Below the pieces are notes generated by a model. That model had not been told where the DNA came from and made no database searches. It worked only from the letters and a program-made list of their open reading frames with translations. A stretch of DNA of 46,782 bases from a virus, in IMG/VR virus record IMGVR_UViG_3300044675_005544, positions 1-46,782 of that record, one strand, 5' to 3'. Of the stretch, positions 24,626 to 36,600 are shown piece by piece. Numbering within the stretch: the first letter of the stretch is position 1; each line of letters begins with the position of its first letter. Both the position numbers and the translations under genes were made by a program.

Positions 24626-27600
24626 TACAGACCTCTGTTCAATCCATTATATGTGTTTATTACACGACTTTCAAGACCAGCTGCCTTTTGGTTCCTTGGA
24701 AGAACCGTGGTGTTGTAGCCCTTCATCATTGAATTAAACCATTCTGGCTCACCGATGAAATTGTCAACATAGATGTTTACATTTTGTGTTGAAGAACTGC
24801 TGGCTTGACCAGCTGACGAAACATTCATACCAGCGTTAGGCATCTTAATACTTGGAACAGATGGCATTGTTGGCAAGTTAGGCTTGGAGAGTCTAAGGCT
24901 ATTGAGTCTGTCCAGTGCGTCTGTGCCAATTCTCTGCACAGCCTTATGGTTGATTACATACTCACCACCATGAAGAACCGCTGGGATACCTTGCTGAGCA
25001 GGACCATAAGTCATGCCGCCAGTTCCGTATGCCATCCCACCCTTCATGTACATTCCAACTTTTCCACCATTGTAAAGAGGAGGAATTTTTGGAAGAGGAA
25101 TAAAGTCACTTACCTTCTTGCCTCCGATGAAAGGAAGTGGGACTCCCAAAATTGTTTTCGGAAATGCAAATCCACCGAGTATATCAACGGCTCTGTTGAA
25201 CAATCCACCTATACTGTTAACAACCAGTTTAAACGCTTGTGGGATCGCTGATATTGCCGCTGAAATAAAGTCAATAGCTCCACCGATTACATTCTTGATC
25301 GCATTTCCAATATTAGAGATAATTGGTTGGATGAAGCCCCACACGGAACTAAACGCATCTTTCAAACCGTTCCATACGCTGATTACTTTTTCAATTGCAA
25401 ACTGAATTCCATCTCTAATGAAATTACCAATCGTTTGGACAATGCCAACAATTAAGTCTTTAGTATTCTTCAATACTGCAACAAAAATGTCCCAGCCTTT
25501 CTTTACTAGATCAATTGCAAATCCAATGCCAGACTTAATTGCGTCAACAATCAAATCAAATATTGGCTTGAGGAAGCTCCATGAGATCTTTATTCCATTC
25601 CAGAAGTTATCCCATAAAAACATTACAATATCAATTGCACCCTTGATTCCATTTTGAATAATGTCTACTATCAAACCAAAAATTGGTCCAACCAAATCCC
25701 AGCCAGCTGTAATTTTGTCCCAAAGGAAACCAAAAATAACTGTTAGACCTTCAACTTGCATCTTGATAAAGTTAACAATAATATCCAAAATCCAATCAAA
25801 TACTGGCTTGATTAAATCCCAGCCAGCTGTGATGCCATCCCATACTTTTTGGAATACGAAACCAAGTGCATCAATCACTGGACTTAGGACATTGGAAATA
25901 ATTTCTACCATTGCATCAAATATTGGCTTAACGAATCCCCACGCCGCTTTGATTCCATCCCAAAAGGAACTAAAAATTTTGCCCAAAACAGTTACTGCTG
26001 GACCAATTACTCGCCAGATAATGCTCCAGAAACCATCAAAGACTGGCTTGGTCATATCCCAGCCAAATTTAATAATATCCCAAACTTTGCTAATGGATTT
26101 TGATAGGATATCCCACGCCCCACTAACAACACCTCTTACAACATTGCCAATAGTTTCTAGAAGAGGAAGCACAGCGTCTACCATTTCGGTTATAGTGCCC
26201 CAGACTAATTCAACAGCTCCCTTTATGAATCCCCAAGCAGCGGCTAATGGATTTTGCAGCACATCAATGATCTTTTCAAATATAACTCGTACAACACTCC
26301 AACCATTTTTAATAATTTCCCAAACAAGATTAATTGCACCGCCAAGAATTTCAAAAGCTTTTTTCCCAACAACACCTGCTATATCCCAAGCTTTTGAAAG
26401 CACTGTTCCAATCCATGAGGCAACTTGCTTCAAAACATCCCAAGCAATATTCACCGCATCACTGATAACTCCCCATATAGCAGAAGCAACTGTCTTTATT
26501 CCTTCCCAAGCAGCAGTGAAAACACTTCCAATCCATGACCCAAATGTTTTTAACAGTTCAAAAACAACATCAACTGCTTCTTTAAATGCATCCCATACTT
26601 TTGCAAGTACTGGACCAAATGTATCTTTCATCCAATTAAAAATAAACTTCGCAGCTTCATATATAATTGCAAATGCCGCAACAAATATTAGCCAGAGTGA
26701 ACCAATGTTCTCATGCCACCAATCAATAAAGCCTTTAACTTTCTCATAAATGAAGTCCCAAGCCTTAATTGCTACATCTTTAATTATATTAAACGCATCT
26801 ACGAGACCGCCAACAATAAACTTGCCAAGATCAATAAGCGCCCCAACAACTTTTTTAATAACAAACCATGTGCTTTCAAGAACAATTTTAATTGTCCATG
26901 TTGCAGCAATTGCAGCTACCAGTCCGAGTAATGCCACTAGGCGAGCAAAGAAAACAACTATTGGATTATTTGCAATAGCTTTAAACACATCAAACAATAA
27001 CTTAAACGGTGCAAGTAAAATATTTGTTATAGTTACACCAACTGGCGCAATGAATGAAATTATTTTTTCAAAAACACCTTTAACAATGTCAAATATTTTT
27101 CCAAATACATCTCTAACGAATTCAAATGAAACTTTAAATGGAGTAATTATTGGACCAGATATATCGCCAAAATCAAAACCACCAAACAGATTTTTTATAA
27201 AATCAATTACTCCAGAAACAATATCCTTTATCTTGTCAAAAACTCCCTTAATAATTTCAAAACCAACTTCAAAAGGACCAGATAGTGGACCCTTAAGGAA
27301 ATCAAACGCCTTAACAATCAAATCAATAGCTATCGTTACTATTCCAACAATAATGTCAAATGCAAGTTTGAATGCTTCAATGATAAGTTTGATTGGACCG
27401 CCAATTCCAACTGTGAAGAGCGCTCCGATGATCTTGTAAATAAAGTCAATTGCTCCAGAAATAATATCTGCAAGAACACTTACTATTCCAGAAGCCATGT
27501 CTATTATGAATCCAATAAATTTAAATAGTGGAACTTTGATAAAATCAAACACCATTGTTATTCCACGAAGTGCACCAACTATTACAACAACAACTCCAGC

Positions 27601-30600
27601 AATTGCCCCGACTATTCCCATTACAACTTTTTTGCCAAAATCAATAATTGGTCCAAACAATGAACTAAGAATTTGTTTAACACCATCAAAAACTGCACTG
27701 AGGAATCCAGATACTGGTTCTTTCAGCATTTGGAAACCAGTTACAAAGAAATCAATTACACTCTTAAATGTGTCGTTCACCATATCTCTGAACCATTTAA
27801 ACTTAATGTACATATAAACAATAACGCCGATTACAACTCCTACTGCAGCAGCAATAGCAAGACCAACTGCGCTTACCCCAGCCAGAGCAACACCAATAGG
27901 CTGTACGGCATACATCGCAGCAAGCATTAATGTTTCAAATGCTCCAGTTATTATTACAAATAGACCTTTTAACATCATAAAGCCTGCAATTACGCCAACA
28001 GCACCGAGGATTGCTGTTTTTACAGGACCGAGTGCTTTTGCAAGATTCTTTGCGCCATCAATCAACATTCCAAAGAAAGAGAAGCTCTTAGGGTCCATAG
28101 CGGAGCTAATATCTTCAACAGGCTTTCTCGCTAGGTGTTCTCCATATTTAACACTGATTACTTCCTTGCCCAAACTGTCATAACCGCTTCCGCCGCCTTT
28201 TGATCCAGAGTCACCACCGCCACCGCCAGATTGTGATCTAATTGCTTCTATTCTTGCAATTTTTTTCGCAAGATCCTCAAGCTCTGGGAAAAGCTTATTG
28301 TATTCAGCACCCATCCCAGCAAACAATGTTTTAAACTCATCATAAAGATCGCCCTTTAGAGCACGAAGCTTGCGCTTCATTTCGCCAATCATCGCTTCAG
28401 TAGCTGACCTGCCTGCTTCAATCCAAATAGCGTCTACATTCAGTCCGCCCATGATTGTTGAAATTTTTGTTATAAACGGAGTAACTGATTCAGAAATTAC
28501 ACCTTCACTAAATGCTTGCTTAAATGCATCTGGCATACCATTTGCCATTGCATAAGCAGAGCCAAGAATTGAACTTGCATCACCAGTTCTTATATCTGCT
28601 CCAAAGGACATCTTTGCCTGATCAACTAGCTTCTGCATTGTCATGCTAAACATTCCTACTGATGGATCGGTTGAATTCCTAATTATTGAAGGGAGTGATG
28701 TCATTGCAGCTTCAAATGTTTTGTTTATTTCTCCAGAGAAACCTTGAACAGCCCCGCCAATTTCACCTAGCAGAGCACTAAACTCTTCTTTTGTTGAGAA
28801 ACCCTTGTTCAAAATCTTTTCAAGGTTAATATCAAATTGCTTTTGCATTTCATCAAATGATTTAGCCATGACATCTTTTTCACGATTAATAACTGCAATA
28901 GCAATTGATCTCTGTTGCTCCTGAAGCGTCTTTGCCCTTTCAGTATCTAAATTGGTGATATCCTTGCCAGCGGCTTGGTCTGATTTTCTAAATGAAAGAT
29001 CAAGGGAGCGAACATCTTCAGTACGACCTTCGTACTTAGCTATCTTCCTTTCTCTCAAGTAGTTCTCTTTATCAAGAGATCTAGAACGAATCATTTCACG
29101 GCGCTTCTCTTCATAATCCATTTTTGCCGTTAATTCTTCTTCGGCTTTGCCGAGGGCTTCAATTGCAGAAATTTGCGTGTCAAAAGCTTTCATCGCTTCT
29201 TCTTTTTGCTTATCAATAGCTTCTTTATAATTTTCTGTAATCTTGCCTATTTGGTCATCAGCCTTTCCAAAGAAAGAACCAGTCCAGTCTTCCTTCATTG
29301 AAATAAGCTTGTCCTTTATGCCCTTAGCTATTGCTTCACCTAGGGATTCACCAGCCGCCTTCGCACCTGGGGCGTTCTTACCCGCACCGCCCAGTGTGTC
29401 GTTTAATGCTTTCTTAACATCTGCAGGGTCTGATAATTGCGATGCCAGTGCAGCATTAACATCAGCACCAATCTCTTCTCCATACTTTCTAGCGACAGCT
29501 TTCTTTATCTTCCCAAATATATTTTCTTCTATAAAGCCAGCAGCACTACCCAACCCTTGAGCTATACTGGTGCCGATAGTTGTAGAAATACCTTTAACTC
29601 CAGATTTAACTCTTCCAATATTTTTATCAAGAAGATGTGCGGCACCAGCGGCTGCTATGAGCCCTGCACCCATAGCGGCTACACCCGCTCCCATAGGTCC
29701 AGTGAAGAGAGCAAGAACTCCACCTATACCGATCATCATTGATCCAAAGAACAATGCTACTTCTTTTCCGAAATTCATTATGTACATAAATGCATCAATT
29801 GTTGCATTCAGAACCGCTTCAATCATAGAAGACAAAAGTGGTCCAAGTTTTGGAAGCAAATTAGCTAAGAACCCAAATAATTTTTGTAGTGAATTAAACG
29901 CTTCATAGGCAAGTGACAATAATAGACCTTTGAAATTCTTAATAGCCGAGGCATCGCCTCTAAATACGCCTGCAATAGTTCTTCCTAAAAGAATAAATCT
30001 ATTGATCATTCTTGTTAACACAGGAACAATTACTTCCTGCATGTATCTCATGCCTGGACCTTTAGCAAACCTACTAAAGGCATCTGCTACATATTTTACA
30101 AGTCTTGACAAAGTGTGCAGAGCTCCAGACACAGCGTTAGCGCCATTACTTGCCTTGCCCAAACCGCCAAATTTACCAATCATCTCCATTAATGGTTTTG
30201 ACAAAGTTATGATTGCTTCTCTTATAGCAACCCATGCATTTCTAAAGTTTTCAATTGCTGCATTATTCTTAACCAAACCTGATTTCATGGACATGATAAA
30301 GCCAGCTATAAGAATAAATACAGGAGCTATCAGCAGCATTGCAAATTTTAATTTAATAGCCATTGTCAAAGCAGAGAACATTGTTTTAGTAACGCTTGCG
30401 AACATTGCTCGTAAACCTCTTCCAACACCAGTGTAAGCACTTGCCTGAATAATGAGTCTTTGGAAGAGAGGGATTGTTTCTGCAAGACCAGCGGCTACTC
30501 TCTTCTTAGCAACAGCGTCAAGTGCAACTCCAACCGCTTTCATTCTTGTTGTATGAGATGTGAACAAACCAGCTGCAGCGCTAGCGGCTCTTAGCGCCCC

Positions 30601-33600
30601 AGTAACTTTGTTCATTCCAGTAAATAGAAGGAAAGTCCATGCTTTTATAATTTTACTATTTCTTAATGAAGCAATCATTGTTGAAAAAGCTGGGGCTACT
30701 TCACTCTTAACAACTGTGCCGAGTGCTCTCATAACAAATGCAGTCTCTACTGCGCTTGTTTTTATTGAATTCATTGACATTCTATTGATGACAGCAAGTG
30801 TTTTAAAAGCTCTTCCTAAGAGACCAGTTTCATCAATAATCTTTCTTCCACCAGACAATAGGTATGTCATTGACTTAGCAACTTTCATTGACATGTCAGT
30901 ACCAGAGGCAACTGTGCTTAGCATTGTCTTGACATACAACTGTGCAAATCTTGTTAAGCCATTACCAGCAAGCGAGAAGCCTTTATTAAATCCACCAGCA
31001 ATTGAGCCAGTTATCATCTTATTAAATGAACTTAGCTTGCTCTTAACTTTGTCAAGACTAGACATGTCCATATCTTTGAATGCAGCTTTTGCTCCAGACG
31101 AAGCAGTAGCTGCTCTTGATGCAGCAACACTGCTCAAAACACGAGCACGAATATCTGCCGCTCTTGTTGCTGCCCTATCTGCTCTAGCATCTTCCATTAC
31201 AGCAGGAATACTTGTTGGTGTTTTTACACCAGTTAATCTCTTAAGCCTGTCAAGTCTTTCATCAGAAAGAGGGACACCAGTTCTTGATTCAATTCTGTCT
31301 TTTAATGTCTTATAATTCTGCCTAGCTTTTGCTTTGACAACTAACGGGTCGGTGGCAGGAAGAGCCTTGGCTGCATCCTTAGCGACCTTTGCAGAATCTT
31401 TAATCTTAAGATTTAACTTATCCGCACTAATTAATTTCCCTTGGAAGATGTTTGGACCCTGGAAGAAGTTTGGTCCTTTAAAGAAATTGGCAAGTGAGCT
31501 ATCAAACTGCAATGTCTGCTTTTCAATTGCTTTAACAATTGCACTACCACCACTAGCAGACGCAGGAATTGCAGCAGCAGGGGTTCTTGGTCTTGGTGTT
31601 CTTGGAGCTTTAGGTGTACCAGCTGACCCTGCACCAGCACCAGAAGCCGCACTAGATGCAGCACCTGTTAGTGCTGGCGCTACTGCAGCAACATCTGTAG
31701 ATGCAGCAACTACAGCCTTAGCCAGTTTCTCTGTTGCAATTTTTGCGTTCTGTGTTGCTGACGCAAGCTTTTCTTTTGCTGTCTTCAGTCTGCTTGTTGA
31801 AGCACGACCTAGCTCCTCAGCATTTGCTTGAGCAGCAGCTGCTTCAGTTTGTGCTTTTACAAGAGTATTTAATTTTGTCTTTAGATCTTTTTGAGCGGCT
31901 TGAACTTTTACACCATTTGCAGACGCAAGTTGCTCTGCAGTCATTGTTGCGATTTGGCTTTCTAGTTTAGCAATTTGAGCTACTTTAGCTTTACCCAGCG
32001 CTTTTGTAATTTGCTCATCAACAGTAGCCGCAGTTACTCCCTTTGCCGTTGCCCCAGTCAAAACCTCTTTTGCACCAGTAAGTTTTGTTGTAGAAGCTGT
32101 TTCGGCTTTCTCTACAACTGTAGCCTCTGTTTTAGCTGCAGCTTCAACTTCAGTAGCGGTTGTGTTTTTAACCTTAGATTCAGTTTCAACTTTTGTAGCC
32201 GCAGTTTCAGCAACCGTAGCTTCTTTTTTAACTTCTGCTGCAGCAGTCCCAGCTTTTCTAGCTTGGATGTCTCTTACAATTTGATCCGCTTCTTCCTTAC
32301 TCTTTTGTTGAGCAACTTTTTGAGCTTCCTTTGCGGCTTGTCTTTCTGCAGCACGATTGCCAACAGCAGTACCACTACCAACATTTGCGGCGCTAGCTTG
32401 AGCTTTAGTTCCAGCCGCTACTCTTGCGTCAAGAACCTCTCTAACACGAGCATTCAGATCTTTAAATTGGAAACCTCTAAAACCTTTCTTTGTTTTTTCA
32501 ACTTGAGTTACTGCATAAGATGCAGCTCCCATAGAATCAACAAAAACACCCTCTACAGCTTTCCCTAAATCACTTACCGATAGAGCAGTTCCTTTTGCAA
32601 GCTTGTTCAGGAGAACGCCAGCTTTAGATTTAGCGTCTGATACAAATTTTGTTATTTTACCCTTACTGTCAGTTATAGTTGCTGTTTTAAAACCAGCAAC
32701 ATCTTTGCCCATCAAATCAAGAACTTGTTTTCTCATCAAGTCAAGTCTGCCCTTTACGACTTTAGCTTGGGATGCTGTTAATTCTTGGTCTACTAATTTA
32801 AGACCACCTTGGAGAGCCTCGCCAACTGCAGCTCCTGGTTGTGACGAAGCTACCGCTATCGCCGTAGCTCTAATTAATTGTCTTTTAGCATCAGAAATAG
32901 AAGCAGGAAGTGCGTTTACTGTTTCATTAATAGAGTCTTCAATTAACTTTCCAACTGTAACAACACCAGCTTTAGCCTTGCCCATTCCACCAGAAATTAT
33001 TTTTCTAATTGGTTGTGCAGTTCTACCGCCAGAGTCAGAAGGAATTAACGCTTCTCTTTGTTTTGCAAAAGCCTTTGCAAGCTTTTCTCTAGCCGAAATT
33101 TTTGCAGGAGAAACATCTGTTTTCATAGATGCAAGTTCCGCTACAAGCTCGTCACCGCCATTCTCTATTCCTTTATAAAAACTTGTTACGCCATCAACAA
33201 CTTTTTTATTTTTCAATATTGCGGCTTCAGCAGCTGGGTCAAACTGATCAGATGTCGGGAGGTATTTGGTTAAGTCAACTCCCATGTTTTCAGCCATTTG
33301 CCTAGCGGCTGCTTTTTTAAGAGCAGCTTTTGGCTTGCCTTCAAATTGATCTTCCAAATCAACCATGTGAGATTTCAAATCTCTTGCAATATTTGCGTCA
33401 GTAGAATCAATTAATTTTTGACTTAATTTTTCTATTTCAAGATCATGTAATATTTTTGCCCTGATATCTGGGTTCAGAACAACTGGATTGTATACACTTT
33501 TTGGACCAGATACAACTCTTGGCATATTACCAACACGATCTGAGAATGTATTTGCATATCTAACTGGATTATCTGGTCCAATCCCAACTCCCCCTGGTGT

Positions 33601-36600
33601 TCTACCACTAGTTAGGTTCTGAAGTGGGGCTTCATTCCGCATCAAATCATTTTGAGCATTTAGTAGTTGAGATGTTGCTGGTGATGCAGGGATTATTTTT
33701 TCATTAATTGCAGATCTAGCCAGCACCAATTCTTCTTTAAGATCAGCTATTTCTTTATTATAACCATCAACAAGTTGATTAGCTACATCAGTGCTTCCTT
33801 TTTTCGCAACTTCCAAATTTGCTTTTGCTTCAGCTAATTTTTCCTCTATTGCTGCAATTTCAGCTTTAGGTCTTGTTGTATATACCTCTTCAACACCAGG
33901 AGGCGGGGTTACGCCTGGCATTGCGTCAAGCTTCAATGCTTCCACTGCATTCATTGCTACAACTGCTTCTTGTGCTCTCTTTGTTTCTGCAGCAATTCTC
34001 TTACGGGCGGATTTTGATACACCAGATGGCTTAACTCCTGGAGTACCGTCACCTTTTTGCAGCATTTGCGACATTGTTGCTGATATCTGATCTCTTACCT
34101 TTGCCGATTGCTCTAGCGATCTTCTATCAAGAAGAAGCTCATCAACAAGAGATTTGTAAGCATCTTTTTGAGCGTCAACTTGCTTATCAAATAATTTGTA
34201 TATTGGTTTGCCTCTAGAGCGACTCAACGATCCGAGAGGTGAAGCGGTGCCTTTTTCAAATTGCTTTGTAAGATTTTGGAAGAATTGATTTTTCGCTCTC
34301 TTAGTTAACTCAACTTCTTTATTAGTAGTTCTAATAAATTCATATTCAGCTGGAATTGTTTGTCCAGCATCATCAAAGAATTTAGCAATTTCTTTATACG
34401 AAAGTTTTACAACAGCAGCTTGTCCAGTTGGAGCTTTTGCTACTTTTGAAGCAACCTTTGTAGCTTTGCCAACTTGACTTGTTGCTTTTTCAACTGCAGC
34501 CTGAGCAGCTGCAGAGTTATCAACAACTTCAGCAACTCCAGCAACAGTACTCTCTACTGCAGCAACTGCTTGCTCAGTAATTTTCTTTACAGATTTTGCT
34601 GCTTTTTTAGCACCACCCTTTGGCGTTGTAGCTTTGCTCTTTACTCCCTTAACCGCTTTTTCAACTTTCTTAGGAGTTTCAGTTGCGGCTTGTGCTACTG
34701 AAGATACAGTCTCTTCAATTGGCGCTACTGCTGCAACGACAGCTTCAGATACAACCTTTTCAACTTTTGCCTTGACTTTTCTTGCACCACCCTTTGGTGC
34801 AGCAGCTTTGTTCTTTACTTCCTTGACAGCCTTTTCAACTTTTTTAGGAGTTTCAGTTGATGCTTCTGTTACTGCTTCAACTGCCTCTGCTACAGGGGCA
34901 GTTGCTGCACTAACAGCCTCACCAACAGCTTTTTCAACTGTTGTCTTTACTTTCTTTGGTGAACCACGAGGTGACTTTCCTTTTGGCTTAGTAGCTTCCT
35001 TAACAACTTCAGTAGCTTTTGCGACTTCTTCTTGAACAGTAACACCCAACGCATCTAGCTGCGCCTTAGCCTCAGCAGCCACTCTTTCAACACTTGCCGC
35101 AATAGGTGCACCAATAGTTGCGGCTTTTGCTACATTCTTTGCTGATGGAATTGATATCTTTCTCGTGCTTGCTTGATCAAATCTTGGGTCTGTGAGATAA
35201 CGACTTGGCGCTGCTGGAGCAGATGGAGTCGCTGGCATAGGAACTGCGGTACGAGGAACAGTTGGTGTTCCACCTGTTGCTGGAGTTTTTGGAGTGCGTG
35301 GTCCAGTTCCAGTACCGCCAGGACCAGAAGTTCCGCCTCCAAACTTGTTTCCAATAAATGTGTTATTTTGGAAGATAGAACCTTTCAAACCTTTTGTTAT
35401 TTTATCCGCTGTACTTGTAGCAGCTTTCTCTGTTGCTTTTGCAGTTGATTCAGCAATCTTCTCAGGGATTGTTCCCATATCTGTAAGCATTGATCTAATC
35501 AGTTCGTCAGTATTAGGCAATCCAAGCTTTGTTGATTTTCCAAGTAATGTCTTAATTGATGTTTTATCAGTAGGACCAACTACTCCTTTATTTTCAAAAA
35601 GTTCCTTTACTGGCTGAGACACACCAGAAAGATCCGTTGGTCGCATTTTTCTTCTGCCCAAAAATTTATTTGAATACCCTGGTGCGTTCTTGTCCTGTTG
35701 AAGCAAGAATTGACCATCAGTCATTTGAGTTAACTTATTGTAACCTTTAGTTATGTTTGGGTTTTCCAATATTTGAGCAAGCGACACGCTTGTAGCACGA
35801 ACACCTTTCAATGTTGCACCAAGACCATCTGCTGCATTAAGCATTTTGCCTAGCGAGCCAATAATGCCGCCAAAAGCCATTTTGAATGTTGCAGCAAGTA
35901 ATCTAATTTGCGGTATCAGTATTAAAGTAAAAGCTAAAAAGCCTATAATTTTTTGAGTAAAAGGAGAAAGCTTCTTTAAGAAATCCCCAATGCCCTGTAT
36001 CACTGGGAGTATTGCGCCAATTACTTTATCAACGATTGGTGCAAGCGCTCTTCCTATCTGCAGCATTGCTTCTTTCAGCTTATTAAACTTAACAGCTACT
36101 GAATCAACAGCCAACCCCAATTCTTGTTCCATCTGGATTGAAGCCGCCGCAACTCCACCGACAGCTTCGGTAAAGAAAATCTTTCCAGCCTCAGTACCTA
36201 CTTTGGACAAATAATCAGCAGTGTCTGTGTATGCTCCTCTTAGGGCAGCGTCTGCATCTTTCTGCCCTTGCTGCACCAGACGAGCTTGAATTGTATATTC
36301 ACCATTAACTTCTTGGGTAGCTTGTCTATGGACATTGGCTAGATCAACAATTTTCTTTACTGAAACAGCTTCATAACCATGCGCTGTTAGGCGTGCATTG
36401 ATACTAGATTCCAATTGAGCGGCAATTTTTCCTTCCGCTGTTGATGTATTGTCAAGAGCTTTTTGAAACACAGCCAATTGCCGAATTGAAGTTTCCATTC
36501 TTGGACCTTGACGAACACCGAACAGTCTTGCAAAGAATTCCAATGTTCCTTGCTCGCCTTTAATACTTAAGAGATTATTAAAACCATCAACAAGTTGTTG

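Noticed and set aside
25661-26749. A 362-codon plus-strand open frame opposite the tape measure gene
   Set aside because: It mirrors the Trp-repeat region of the tape measure, its translation is Ile/Ser/Pro/Thr-rich without domain pattern, and openness follows from codon choice on the minus strand.
31431-31664. Minus-strand open frame inside the tape measure in another reading frame
   Set aside because: Low-complexity Leu/Gln-rich translation arising from the Ala/Pro/Thr-rich linker; no independent start signal.
26750-35035. Further long plus-strand open frames (for example 26750-27439, 29930-30436, 30560-31315, 32603-33178)
   Set aside because: All are antisense to one continuous coding frame with strong tape measure features; none has a convincing ribosome binding site plus domain.
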